A DNA stretch of 64,000 nt from positions 17,494-81,493 of the forward strand of contig JBKEDF010000050.1 in the NCBI GenBank assembly GCA_047975325.1, given 5' to 3'. A program made the translations under genes and the position numbers. The notes beneath the pieces were generated by a model that was given only the letters and a program-made list of their open reading frames with translations, searched no databases and was not told the DNA's origin. This DNA is from JBKEDF01 sp047975325 (lineage in GTDB: Bacteria; Pseudomonadota; Alphaproteobacteria; Rhodobacterales; Rhodobacteraceae). Of this stretch, positions 51,746-60,726 are shown piece after piece. Positions within the stretch are counted from its first letter, which is position 1, and each line of letters opens with the position of its first letter.

Positions 51746-53233
51746 CTATCGTGGAATCAGGGCCTTCCTGTCGCACCAAAGGGCACGGGCCCTTTCGCGG
51801 GCATCCTTCATTTTCAACCCGGTCTCACCCAGGGCAATCAGCGCCAGGGCGGCCGTATCGATGACAATTGCCGTTGCCCCCCTGTCATGGATACTGCCGT
51901 TCCACAACGCCACACAGTTGTCGAGGCCGGTAATGCCGGGTGGCAACCTTTCGGGACGCAGCACCTTTCCCGGACGAACTGGTAATATGCGCGTCTCCCC
52001 GTTCTCTGTCAGCGACAGTCGCATCAGACGATGCGGCGTGGCCTGCGCCAGATCGCGATAACTGTCGATACAAAGCAGGCGCGGCCAACCCAAAAGCCCT
52101 GCCACGTCCCGATGCAGGGTATTTTGCGCGGTTGAGGAAACACCCATCAACGTCACGGGCGCACCCAAGGGATTCAGCATTTGCAGCCCGAGATTGAGTG
52201 GGGAACGCATCTCAAACAACCGATAAAGACCCATCAGCGCGTGATATTGCGGTTGAAAATCCGGGAGCTGAAGAAAAGCACAGCGTTCACGCATCAGGGT
52301 TTTCCGTGCCTCCTCGCGGGAGTTCACAAGGGGAATGTCAAGAACCGCCAGTGCCGGTGCAAAAGGCAAAAGCGCCCTGCCCTGCCCATGCAGCAGGATA
52401 CGATGACCCGCATCCGCCACAAGGCGCGCAGCCAGCAGGAACCATGGTGCATTTCGGTTTCGCGGTGAAAGATAGGCGGGCCAGTCAAGATCAACCTCCC
52501 CGCCGCCATGCCCGGGCATTGGCATGCCACGCCGGGCAGCTGCGATCATACCCGCCAGCTCCTGTGGAACTATCCCGCGAAGCTGCTGTGCCACCAGCAG
52601 GGCGCCGATCTGCACATCCTGCGCCTCCCCGTTGAAGATAATGGAGTAGGCATCCTTCGCCTCGGCCAGATCCAGCGGGCGACTGCGCGATTTCCCGGCC
52701 CCCACAATGGCGATGTAACGCGCCAGACGCGCCCCGGCATCATTAATCTGTCCAACCGGACGCTTGCGGCGCTCGATTGCAAGATCACTTGGCTGACCAT
52801 CCAGCCGAGGCGTCATCGGCGGCAGCGAAAGCGGAACAACCACTGGTCGTTCCTCCGGTTTCGACGAAAACGGTTCCCGGATCAGGGCATTGGCTTCGGT
52901 CGCCAGCGCGCGCAGGCGTTTGCGCAGCCTGTCAGCCCGGACCGTCGGGACAAGCCCGCGACCGGACCGGACCATCAGTTCATCCCCAAAAAGCTGCCGC
53001 AACTGCGACAGCATCCTGCTTACCGCCGCCGGGGACAGATCCAGCACGCGGGCGGCCTCGGACACCGATTGCGTTACCAGGATCGCATCGAACGCAACCA
53101 GAAGACGCAGCTGCGCCAAAGGGTCCGGCAGTATTTTCAATGGCTTGATGCGTTTTTTCACTTCAGGCCGGATGACGCCAGAGGAGGCAGTTTGCGATTT
53201 TCGCAAATTGGAATGGTTCTCATTTATTGCCAT
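51746..53233 (-). CDS. LysR-type helix-turn-helix fused to an anthranilate-phosphoribosyltransferase-like (TrpD2/YbiB) domain
   Basis: 495 residues. Residues 1-35 are basic and poorly ordered. Residues about 40-100 form a LysR-type winged helix-turn-helix (SVSEAARVLDLSPAAVSRMLSQLRQLFGDELMVR). From about 165 onward the protein matches glycosyltransferase family 3: QIGALLVAQQLRGIVPQELAGMI (208-230), DLDWPAYLSPRNRNAPWFLLAA (248-269, as in TrpD2/YbiB), HGQGR (282-286) where TrpD has the KHGNR phosphate loop, and RSPLNLGLQMLNPLGAP (343-359). The GTGGD loop of true TrpD is absent, so enzyme activity is doubtful; YbiB proteins bind nucleic acid. It is divergent from a TonB receptor gene 63 bp away, the probable target. 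CAGGAG precedes the start. Confidence 0.82.
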   Translation of the reverse strand: MAINENHSNLRKSQTASSGVIRPEVKKRIKPLKILPDPLAQLRLLVAFDAILVTQSVSEAARVLDLSPAAVSRMLSQLRQLFGDELMVRSGRGLVPTVRADRLRKRLRALATEANALIREPFSSKPEERPVVVPLSLPPMTPRLDGQPSDLAIERRKRPVGQINDAGARLARYIAIVGAGKSRSRPLDLAEAKDAYSIIFNGEAQDVQIGALLVAQQLRGIVPQELAGMIAAARRGMPMPGHGGGEVDLDWPAYLSPRNRNAPWFLLAARLVADAGHRILLHGQGRALLPFAPALAVLDIPLVNSREEARKTLMRERCAFLQLPDFQPQYHALMGLYRLFEMRSPLNLGLQMLNPLGAPVTLMGVSSTAQNTLHRDVAGLLGWPRLLCIDSYRDLAQATPHRLMRLSLTENGETRILPVRPGKVLRPERLPPGITGLDNCVALWNGSIHDRGATAIVIDTAALALIALGETGLKMKDARERARALWCDRKALIPR

Positions 53234-53262
53234 TGCAGCTCCGGCTCCTGCTATTAATAGAC

Positions 53263-53281
53263 TAATATTGTCAGAAATTAG
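53263..53281. promoter_or_regulatory. Candidate operator upstream of the catecholate-type TonB receptor
   Basis: Second copy of the 19-bp TAATNTTGTCANNNATTAG sequence found before hmuR. Including the preceding C it has the dyad CTAAT-N10-ATTAG (53262-53281). A separate 10-bp palindrome CTATTAATAG is at 53251-53260. Both lie in the 63-bp divergent promoter shared with the HTH-TrpD2 fusion gene. Confidence 0.5.
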
Positions 53282-53296
53282 ACCAAGGACAATAGG

Positions 53297-55414
53297 ATGT
53301 GTGAAGCAAGGGGATGGGCAGTTGACCGGGCGTGGTCCCGGAAGGCAGGATTATTGGCAGGCTACGCATTTGTCACCTTGGGCTCCGCCACGGCGGCGCA
53401 GGAAATGACGGATCTGGGTACTATTGTCGTGACGGCCGGCGGCTTTGAACAGGCCCTGAAGGATACTCCTGCCAGCGTCACTGTCATCGGGTCCGATGAG
53501 CTGGAAAAAGGGGCCTTCAGTAATCTGACCAACGCGCTGCGTGAGGTACAGGGCGTAACCGTGACCGGGGTCGCCAATGAACGTGACATCCAGATCCGGG
53601 GCCTTCCGGGCAGCTATACGCTGATCCTTGTGGATGGGCGCAGGCAGGGCACGCGGGAATCACGCCCCAATGGATCGGCAGGCGTGGAACAGAGCCTGAT
53701 CCCGCCCCTTTCGGCGATCGAACGGATCGAAATCGTGCGCGGTCCGATGTCGTCGCTTTACGGCTCAGACGCAATGGGTGGGGTGATCAACATCATCACC
53801 AGAAAATCGACCGAAATCTGGTCGGGCAGTATGACACTTGAAGGTACCGCGCAACAACATTCGGAATACGGAAATTCCGGCCAGCTTTCCTTCAATCTCA
53901 GCGGCCCGGTGATCCCTGACCAGCTTGGCCTGCAGATCTGGGGCCGGGCAATGGACCGGGCCGAGGACCACATCGCCAGCGGCAATCAGGCACAGACCGA
54001 AACCAACATCGCGGCGCGGCTGACCTATACCCCGACAGCCGATCACGACCTGTGGTTCGAAGCCGGCCGCACCGATATCGAGGCCAGTTCAACCGCCGCG
54101 TGGACAGGGGCCGGTGAACGGACCCTGCGCGACCGGATCCGAGAACATGAACGGCATTACTGGGCATTCGGCCATACCGGCCGCTGGGGCGATGCCACAA
54201 CGGAACTTTCCTTCCAGAAGGAAATCGGGGAACGCGAAACCACCGATACCGACCCTGCCATAGGTATTCCGGTTCCCAGCGCACGCGTGCCACGCATCGA
54301 AAATTCGGTACTGAACGCCAAGCTGACCCTGCCTGCCGACTGGCGCGGCGAACATATGATCGTGGCTGGCTTCCAATATAATCACGCGCGGCTGCGTGAT
54401 CTGGACTACCGGCCCGATCCGCGTTTCATGGAGGTCGACCAATGGGCTATCTTCGCCGAGGATGAATGGCGCATCACCGATGATTTCTCTATCACCACGG
54501 GGATGCGGTACAACAAGCATGAAACCTATGGCAGCAACATCACGCCGCGGCTTTATGCCGTCTGGCATGCAAATGACAACCTGACTGTCAAGGGTGGCGT
54601 TTCCACCGGATTCCGCGCCCCGACACTGCGCCAGGTTTCACCGGATTACTACACCGCAACCCAACGCGGCGCAGCCTGGCTGGTCGGCAACCCCGACCTG
54701 CAACCGGAAAAGAGCACCAGCTACGAACTTGCCCTGCAATGGGACAATGGCACCGGGTTGAGCCTGGGCGCGACGGCCTTTCATACCAAGTTTCGCGATA
54801 AGGTGAGCAATGAAAGCACCCATATGATGATCAACCCCGAAACGGGGGATATCATCGATCCACTGGCAGGCGGGACGCTTGGGAGTTGCGATATGGCCGC
54901 CATCGGCCCCTATCCCGGTTATCGCTGTCTGTTCCGCAGCTTCAATATCGATAATGCCGTGGTAAAGGGGGTTGAACTGAACGCAGCATGGCAAATGACC
55001 GATGCGCTGCGGTTCCGGGGCAGTTATACCTTCACGGACTCCAAACAGAAGACCGGCACCTATGCGGGTTATCCACTGGCCCGCACGCCCAAGCATCTGG
55101 CCTCGCTGCGCATGGATTGGCAAACCCCGGTCGAAGGGTTCGATACATGGGCCAGCGCCAATTATCACGGCACCGAAATCAATGGCGGACTGAGGATCGG
55201 CACCAATGGCAGCCCGATTGAAATAAACGGCGTGCCCGGGCGTAAATATGATGCCTATACCACTGTCGATATCGGCGGATCCTATGCCGTGAATGACCGC
55301 GTGAATGTCAATACCGCAATCTACAACCTCTTTGACAAGCGCACGACAACGGATGAAATGAACACGATCAACGAGGGCCGCAGGCTCTGGCTTGGCGTGA
55401 CCACACATTTCTGA
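53297..55414 (+). CDS. TonB-dependent receptor, catecholate siderophore (CirA/FepA-like) type
   Basis: 705 residues. N-terminal signal region up to ATAAQ near residue 35; TonB box TIVVTAGG near residue 43; plug with DIQIRGLPGSYTLILVDGRRQGTRES and RIEIVRGPMSSLYGSDAMGGVINIITRK; barrel ends LWLGVTTHF with terminal Phe. GVSTGFRAPTLRQVSPDYYTATQRG and VGNPDLQPEKSTSYELALQW are typical of the FepA/IroN/CirA class. AAGGA lies 8 bases before the ATG. Two cysteines (LGSCDMAA and YRCLFRS) in one extracellular loop could form a disulfide. The ligand is inferred only at class level. Confidence 0.85.
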   Translation: MCEARGWAVDRAWSRKAGLLAGYAFVTLGSATAAQEMTDLGTIVVTAGGFEQALKDTPASVTVIGSDELEKGAFSNLTNALREVQGVTVTGVANERDIQIRGLPGSYTLILVDGRRQGTRESRPNGSAGVEQSLIPPLSAIERIEIVRGPMSSLYGSDAMGGVINIITRKSTEIWSGSMTLEGTAQQHSEYGNSGQLSFNLSGPVIPDQLGLQIWGRAMDRAEDHIASGNQAQTETNIAARLTYTPTADHDLWFEAGRTDIEASSTAAWTGAGERTLRDRIREHERHYWAFGHTGRWGDATTELSFQKEIGERETTDTDPAIGIPVPSARVPRIENSVLNAKLTLPADWRGEHMIVAGFQYNHARLRDLDYRPDPRFMEVDQWAIFAEDEWRITDDFSITTGMRYNKHETYGSNITPRLYAVWHANDNLTVKGGVSTGFRAPTLRQVSPDYYTATQRGAAWLVGNPDLQPEKSTSYELALQWDNGTGLSLGATAFHTKFRDKVSNESTHMMINPETGDIIDPLAGGTLGSCDMAAIGPYPGYRCLFRSFNIDNAVVKGVELNAAWQMTDALRFRGSYTFTDSKQKTGTYAGYPLARTPKHLASLRMDWQTPVEGFDTWASANYHGTEINGGLRIGTNGSPIEINGVPGRKYDAYTTVDIGGSYAVNDRVNVNTAIYNLFDKRTTTDEMNTINEGRRLWLGVTTHF

Positions 55415-55468
55415 TCCGGAATGACCGGATAATCCGGATGCGCGACCCCGCCCTGCTGAACGTTCCGT

Positions 55469-55849
55469 TCACGGTGATGGCCGGGTCGCGCAAATTACGA
55501 TCAGTTCGACCTTCATTGCCGGGCTGGCCAGCCTTGCCTCAAGGCAGGCACGGGCCGGCGGGGGCACATCGGCCATCCAATCATCCCAGACCGCATTGAA
55601 ATCGGCAACGTCGGAAATATCCCGCAGCAGGATGGCACAGAACAGCATGCCTCCCTTGGATGAACCGATTTCCTCCAGCCGTGCCTCGGCCTTGGCGAAT
55701 AGCTGCCGCGCCTGTTCGGCCGTGGAAAGATCCGGATCATAAGGCGCTTGCGGTGTCACGGCAAAGTAGCCTGTGCCATTGGAAACCGTCGCCAGCGAAG
55801 CACGGGCCGATCCGCCAAAACGGGTGATCATTTCGGAAATATCCATCAT
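55469..55849 (-). CDS. RidA (YjgF/UK114)-family protein
   Basis: 126 residues, normal RidA length. The catalytic arginine is retained in PPARACLEARLASPAMKVELIVI, so hydrolysis of reactive enamine/imine intermediates to ketones and ammonia is plausible. Such intermediates come from PLP enzymes or amino-acid oxidation, which suggests that the operon degrades an amino-containing compound. The start overlaps the ATPase stop by four bases (ATGA). Last gene of the operon; an inverted repeat TGCGCGACCC/GGGTCGCGCA (55439-55492) around its end may terminate transcription from both sides. Confidence 0.87.
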   Translation of the reverse strand: MMDISEMITRFGGSARASLATVSNGTGYFAVTPQAPYDPDLSTAEQARQLFAKAEARLEEIGSSKGGMLFCAILLRDISDVADFNAVWDDWMADVPPPARACLEARLASPAMKVELIVICATRPSP

Positions 55850-56916
55850 TTGTTCAACACCAGCACATCTTTTTCCGTCCAGCTGACGTGACAATCATCG
55901 CCCTCCTTCAGGATCACCACATCCGCCCCGGGTACCCGCACGCGGATCTGTGTCTCACCATTGCGGCCGATCACCAGCGCGTTGTCCCCGTAATTCACGA
56001 TTGTCTCAACCTTCATGGGGGCGTTCATGCGCCCTTCCATCGGGTTGCGTTTCAGTTTCAGATGCTCGGGCCGGATCATCAGGGCAACCTCATCGCCGGT
56101 CTCGACCTTTGGCTGACCTTCCCGTACATACCGTACTTGGCCAAGCGCCGGACTTTCGGCAAGGCCCGCGGCGGCATCGGTGATACGCGCCTCCAGCAGA
56201 TTGCTTTCCCCGATGAAATCCGCAACGAACCGGGTGGAAGGACGATGGTATATCTCCAGCGGCGAATCTGCCTGTTCGATATTACCGTTTGAGAACACCA
56301 CGATGCGATCGGACATGGACATCGCTTCGGTCTGATCATGGGTTACGAATATTGTCGTCACCCCCAGACGTTTCTGGATACGTTTGATTTCGATCTGCAT
56401 CTGTTCCCTCAGGTTCTTGTCCAGTGCACCCAGGGGTTCATCCAGCAAAAGAAGATCGGGTTCGAACACCAGCGCCCGCGCCAGCGCCACGCGTTGTTGC
56501 TGACCGCCCGACAATTCCTTGGGGTAACGATGGGCAAAGCCCTTCAGGCCGACAAGATCCAGCATCTCTTCGGCCTTGCGCAGCCCCTCGGTCTTTTTCA
56601 CCTTGCGCATCTGCAATGGGAAATAGACGTTTTCCACTGCGGTCTTATGCGGAAACAGCGCGTAGTTCTGAAAGACGATCCCGATATTGCGTTCCTGTGG
56701 CGCAAGCCCCGAGATCGACTGGCCCTCGATTGAAATCGTGCCATCGGTGGCGTTTTCGAACCCGGCAATAATCATCAGCGTGGTTGTCTTGCCCGAACCG
56801 CTGGGACCAAGGAATGTGACGAATTCGCCCTTTTCCACATCAAGGTCGATGGAATCCAGTGCGGTGAAATTTCCGAAGGTCTTGTTGACGCCGGAGAGCT
56901 GGAGATAGCTGCTCAA
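55846..56916 (-). CDS. ABC importer ATP-binding protein, spermidine/putrescine (PotA) family
   Basis: 356 residues: nucleotide-binding domain (1-235) plus C-terminal TOBE domain (about 275-350). Walker A GPSGSGKTT, Q-loop VFQNYALFP, signature LSGGQQQRVALARAL, Walker B LLLLDEPLGALDKNLR and H-loop VTHDQTEAM are all intact. The subfamily (polyamine/opine/phosphonate importers) handles amino-containing molecules. Separated by 36 bp from the permease gene upstream and overlapping ridA downstream. Confidence 0.88.
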   Translation of the reverse strand: MSSYLQLSGVNKTFGNFTALDSIDLDVEKGEFVTFLGPSGSGKTTTLMIIAGFENATDGTISIEGQSISGLAPQERNIGIVFQNYALFPHKTAVENVYFPLQMRKVKKTEGLRKAEEMLDLVGLKGFAHRYPKELSGGQQQRVALARALVFEPDLLLLDEPLGALDKNLREQMQIEIKRIQKRLGVTTIFVTHDQTEAMSMSDRIVVFSNGNIEQADSPLEIYHRPSTRFVADFIGESNLLEARITDAAAGLAESPALGQVRYVREGQPKVETGDEVALMIRPEHLKLKRNPMEGRMNAPMKVETIVNYGDNALVIGRNGETQIRVRVPGADVVILKEGDDCHVSWTEKDVLVLNK

Positions 56917-56952
56917 AGGAGGGCCTCCCGGTATGGTGTGATGGATGGCATG

Positions 56953-57738
56953 TCAGGATCGCGACGCGCGATTGCCGCGCAGAAAACGCAGGACATGCGG
57001 AAGGATGAGGCCGATAAAGACGGCCAGGAAAAGAAGGGTTGAGATCACGGCGATCACCGGATCCGCCTCCTGTCGGATACTGTCGAACATCTTGCGCGGC
57101 AGGGTTTCGGCATTCCGGCCGGAAATGAAAAGTGCAACCACCGTTTCATCGAAGGACTGGATGAAGGCAAAAAGCGCCGAAATCAGCAAACCAGGCCGCA
57201 GGATCGGCAGGGTCACATGAATGAAGGTCTGCCGGGGCGTGGCGCCAAGGCTGCGCGCGGCCTGTTCCAGCGTGCGGTCAAACCCCTTGAGGTTGGCCGA
57301 TAGCACCAGAAACGTGATCGGCACCGACAGGCAGGTATGGGCCAGGATCACACCCAGATAGCTGTGCACCAGCCGAAGATCGCCGAAATAGGAATAGTAC
57401 CCCACGGCCATGACGATATGCGGTACGGCCATCGGCATCATCATCATCAGATTGGCCAGGCCCTTGCCATGGAACCTGTAACGCACCAGCGCAAAGGTCG
57501 CGGGCACCACCAGCGCCATGGTCACCACGGTTGTCATGGTCGCGATGAAGATGCTGTTCCAGGTTGGTCGCAGCCAGTTGGGATCGGTGAAATATTGTTT
57601 GTAATACCCCAGCCAGAAACCTTCAGGCGGGAATTGCAGCGAGATCGAATTGGAAAAGGACATCGGCACCACCACCACCAGAGGCGCGGCAATGAAGATG
57701 ATGACGATTGTTCCGGCGATACGCATCAGGCTATTCAT
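56953..57738 (-). CDS. ABC importer permease, PotC-like
   Basis: 261 residues, six predicted spans beginning MRIAGTIVIIFIAAPLVVVVPMSFS. The EAA-type docking loop is EQAARSLGATPRQTFIHVTLP near residue 165. Forms a heterodimeric channel with the PotB-like subunit encoded 9 bp upstream. Confidence 0.87.
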   Translation of the reverse strand: MNSLMRIAGTIVIIFIAAPLVVVVPMSFSNSISLQFPPEGFWLGYYKQYFTDPNWLRPTWNSIFIATMTTVVTMALVVPATFALVRYRFHGKGLANLMMMMPMAVPHIVMAVGYYSYFGDLRLVHSYLGVILAHTCLSVPITFLVLSANLKGFDRTLEQAARSLGATPRQTFIHVTLPILRPGLLISALFAFIQSFDETVVALFISGRNAETLPRKMFDSIRQEADPVIAVISTLLFLAVFIGLILPHVLRFLRGNRASRS

Positions 57739-57747
57739 GGCGCGCTC

Positions 57748-58596
57748 CTATCCCCAGAGTTTGTCGAGGCCGAAACGGCGGTGATAGACGCCCAGGATGA
57801 TCAGCGTCGCGATCAGCAACAGGATGGCCATGGCCGATCCCAGCCCGAATGCCAGGAATTCCTCGATCTGCCGCCCGATCAGCCCCGCCGCCATCTGTTC
57901 GCGCGGACTGCCAAGCAACACTGGCGTGACATAGAAACCCAGGCAGATCACGAAAACCAGAACCGACCCGTTGGCGATCCCCGGTGCGGTAAGTGGCAGA
58001 TAGACATGGCGAAACAACGCCCCTCCCCGCGCACCCATGCTTTCGGCGGATCGGATCAGTGTCCTGTCGATCTTCTGCATGACCGAATAGATATTCATGA
58101 TCATGTAGGGCGCGAGGATATGCACCATTGCCAGCGTCGATGAGAACCGCGTGAACAGCAGCGCGGGCGGATCTTCGACCCCCATCATCTGCATCAGCCA
58201 GATCACCGGCCCGTTATTGCCCAGCAGGACCATCCAGGCATAGGTCCGCACCAGAAACGAGGTCCAGAAGCTCATCGTGATCAGCAGGAGGATCATCATC
58301 GCCCGGTTCGGCGTGGTATGGACCATCAGAAAGGCCAGTGGGTAGCCCACGCCAAGGCAGCAGACCGTCACCAATGCCGCTGTGGCAAAGGTGTTGATAA
58401 AGACCTTGATATAAAGGCTCCCGGTCAGGACCTTCACATAGTTGCCAAGGCCCGGCGCGGGCTCTGTCACGCTCATGATCATTACATCGATCAACGGCAC
58501 CACAAAGAACAGCGCCAGATAGATTGTCAGTGGCGTAAGCAGCAGCCAAGGCCACAGATTCGGCCTCTCAGAGAGGCTCTTTGGCATTTCCGACAT
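57748..58596 (-). CDS. ABC importer permease, PotB-like
   Basis: 282 residues, six predicted spans beginning PWLLLTPLTIYLALFFVVPLIDVMIMS. The docking loop reads IRSAESMGARGGALFRHVYLPL near residue 185. Located 89 bp after the binding-protein gene, from which it is separated by two tandem hairpins. Confidence 0.87.
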   Translation of the reverse strand: MSEMPKSLSERPNLWPWLLLTPLTIYLALFFVVPLIDVMIMSVTEPAPGLGNYVKVLTGSLYIKVFINTFATAALVTVCCLGVGYPLAFLMVHTTPNRAMMILLLITMSFWTSFLVRTYAWMVLLGNNGPVIWLMQMMGVEDPPALLFTRFSSTLAMVHILAPYMIMNIYSVMQKIDRTLIRSAESMGARGGALFRHVYLPLTAPGIANGSVLVFVICLGFYVTPVLLGSPREQMAAGLIGRQIEEFLAFGLGSAMAILLLIATLIILGVYHRRFGLDKLWG

Positions 58597-58624
58597 CGCG
58601 TTTCCTCAAATTGGCATATTGCCC

Positions 58625-58677
58625 GGCAGCCGAAAGGATTGATCCGGCTGCCGCAGGCCGCGCCATCAGGCACGGCC
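58625..58677 (-). terminator. Two tandem hairpins after the binding-protein gene
   Basis: In transcript order: a 9-bp stem with a 4-base loop and one G-U pair (58656-58677), then an 8-bp stem GGCAGCCG/CGGCTGCC with a 12-base loop (58625-58652). Neither has a T-run. Their position between binding protein and permeases suits 3'-end protection and differential expression. Confidence 0.6.
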
Positions 58678-58685
58678 CGGTCCGG

Positions 58686-59729
58686 TCAGCTGGCCAGCCA
58701 TTCGTCAAACCGCATGGAAACCTCCTGCGGATCGGCCCCCCAGTTTGTCATGTCCTGTTCGAATGTCTGCGGGTAATTTTCCGGTGCCGTGGGCATGCGC
58801 GTCATGGCCGACTTGTCAACGAATTCCAGCGCAGCCGGGTTCAGCGCGCCATAGATCGCCTGGCTGGTAAACCCTGCCAGCGGTTCGGGCGAGGTGGCGA
58901 ATTCGACGAACATCTTGCCCGCTTCGATATTGGGGGTATCCTTGGCAACCACCCAATAGGCGCGGTCGATTTCGGCCTCATTCCAGGTCATCGCCACCGG
59001 CGCACCCGCATCCAGCACCTCAAAATAGCGGCCCGACCAGATGCCGATCATATCAACCTCGCCATCACGCAGGATCTGCGCCGATTGCGCACCGGCCGTC
59101 CACCAGACACGGACATGTTCCTTGATTTCATCCATCTTGGCAAAAGCGCGATCGATATCCAGGGGATAGAGATCTTCCTTCGCCACACCATCTGCCAGCA
59201 GGGCGAAGGGCAGCACGCGGGCCGGATAGCGTTGCAGAGACCGGCCGCCGGGGAAGCGTTCAACATCCCAGAAATCGGCCCAGTTGTTTGGCGTTTCCGT
59301 CCAGTCGCGGTCGGTTCGCCAGGCAATGGCGGTGGCAAAGGCATGGCTGCCCACCCCGTTTTCGAACACTCCGCCTTCATAGGGCGCATCCAGGGTTTCC
59401 AGCAGCCCGGCCTGATTGGCGCGCACGATATCGCCCCCGCCAAGGGTGGTCACGTCAAATTCATAGACACCCGTGCGCACCTGTGCTGCCAGCTTGGCAA
59501 AGGATACCGGTGAGACCACGTTGATCTTGATCCCGGTAGCGGCGGTGAAGGGTTCGAACAGATGGGCCTGTGCCGCCTCCAGCCAGGGACCGCCCCAGGA
59601 ATTGATGAAGAGTTCCTTGTTCTGGGCCCGCCCGATGGACGGCGCCGCCAGAACACCCGCCGTTGCGGCCGTACCTTGCAGGAACAGGCGGCGACTTGGA
59701 CGGAGAATTGCGCGTTTCTCTTGTTTCAT
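58686..59729 (-). CDS. ABC importer substrate-binding protein, PotD-like (Tat signal)
   Basis: 347 residues. A twin-arginine signal (RPSRRLFLQGTAATAGVLAAPSIGRAQ) predicts folded export by the Tat system. The mature protein begins KELFINSWGGPWLEAAQAHLFEPFTAATGIKINVV, typical of the PotD/spermidine-opine binding family, with VDMIGIWSGRYFEVLDAG near residue 240. Ligand unknown; the dipeptidase homologue and RidA in the operon suggest an amide- or amine-containing compound rather than simple polyamines. Confidence 0.87.
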   Translation of the reverse strand: MKQEKRAILRPSRRLFLQGTAATAGVLAAPSIGRAQNKELFINSWGGPWLEAAQAHLFEPFTAATGIKINVVSPVSFAKLAAQVRTGVYEFDVTTLGGGDIVRANQAGLLETLDAPYEGGVFENGVGSHAFATAIAWRTDRDWTETPNNWADFWDVERFPGGRSLQRYPARVLPFALLADGVAKEDLYPLDIDRAFAKMDEIKEHVRVWWTAGAQSAQILRDGEVDMIGIWSGRYFEVLDAGAPVAMTWNEAEIDRAYWVVAKDTPNIEAGKMFVEFATSPEPLAGFTSQAIYGALNPAALEFVDKSAMTRMPTAPENYPQTFEQDMTNWGADPQEVSMRFDEWLAS

Positions 59730-59742
59730 CGGTATTTTCCTC

Positions 59743-60726
59743 TCAACTATTGGATTGGCGGAAGGTGGCCCGATACAGGCGCAACCAGTTTTCGTGGGTA
59801 ATTTTGGCGACCTCTTCTTCCGAGAAACCCACTGTACGGAGGCCGTTTGGTATCTTGTCCATGTCCTGCAGTGTCAGGAACCATTCCGGTGGCGGCGCCT
59901 TGCCGGGGCGTGCGGCGGATGCGGCACCATAGTCGATGCCACGGGTCCACTGGCCCATACGCATCCAGGCATAATCCGGTGGTGTGAAATTATGGCTGCG
60001 ATCAGTGCCGATGGCAACGCTGTCAATCCCGGCGATTTCAACCGTGCGGGCAACCATTTCACACCAGTTTTCGATGCTCTTGCAATAATAATCACCGGTA
60101 ATGTTGCGATAGGTGGCACAACCGATCACCCCGCCGGTTTCCCCCAGCGCGCGCAATACATCGTCACTCTTGTTGCGCTTATGGGCAAAAAGGCTGTCGG
60201 CATTGGCGTGGGTGACGGCAATGGGCTTTTCCGAGGCTTCGATGGCCTCCAGGGTGGAACGATTGCCGACATGCGAACAATCCACCAGCATGCCCGCGCG
60301 GTTCATTTCCAGGATCACCTCCTTGCCGAAACGCGCCAGGCCGGAATCTTCCGTTTCATAACAGGATCCCGCAAGTTCGTTCTGGTTGTTATAGGTCAGC
60401 TGGATCACGCGCACGCCCAGTTCGGCGAACATTTCAACCAGGCGGATGCGCCCGCCAAACAGGTTTGCATTCTGAAATCCCAGGATTGCGGCAACCTTTC
60501 CCTGTTCCGCCGCAGCAATAATGTCATCGGCCGTATAGGCAAAGCTGACCACATCCGCGTTGTCCCGGATCAGGTCGCGCCAGCGGCCAAGATTGTCAAA
60601 GCTTTCCAGCGGGCCTTCCCAGAAGCCACATGTGACCACAACACCGTTCACCCCTGCCGCCTTCAACGAGGCAAATGCCTCGCGGTCAAAATGGCCGCAT
60701 TGCAGCCCGTCAATAATTGTATTCAT
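59743..60726 (-). CDS. Membrane dipeptidase (renal dipeptidase, M19) family protein
   Basis: 327 residues, amidohydrolase-type TIM barrel. The first metal motif is HFD near residue 12 (usual HxD), later metal histidines are in VDCSHVGN near residue 150 and VTHANAD near residue 172. At the place of the metal-bridging glutamate (EGG in classical enzymes) the sequence reads LGFQNANLF, glutamine, and the usual GSDFDG reads GTDRSHN. It is thus an M19 relative whose metal site or substrate may differ from dipeptidases. No signal peptide, so cytoplasmic. Its start overlaps the 222-residue protein stop by four bases. Confidence 0.8.
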   Translation of the reverse strand: MNTIIDGLQCGHFDREAFASLKAAGVNGVVVTCGFWEGPLESFDNLGRWRDLIRDNADVVSFAYTADDIIAAAEQGKVAAILGFQNANLFGGRIRLVEMFAELGVRVIQLTYNNQNELAGSCYETEDSGLARFGKEVILEMNRAGMLVDCSHVGNRSTLEAIEASEKPIAVTHANADSLFAHKRNKSDDVLRALGETGGVIGCATYRNITGDYYCKSIENWCEMVARTVEIAGIDSVAIGTDRSHNFTPPDYAWMRMGQWTRGIDYGAASAARPGKAPPPEWFLTLQDMDKIPNGLRTVGFSEEEVAKITHENWLRLYRATFRQSNS

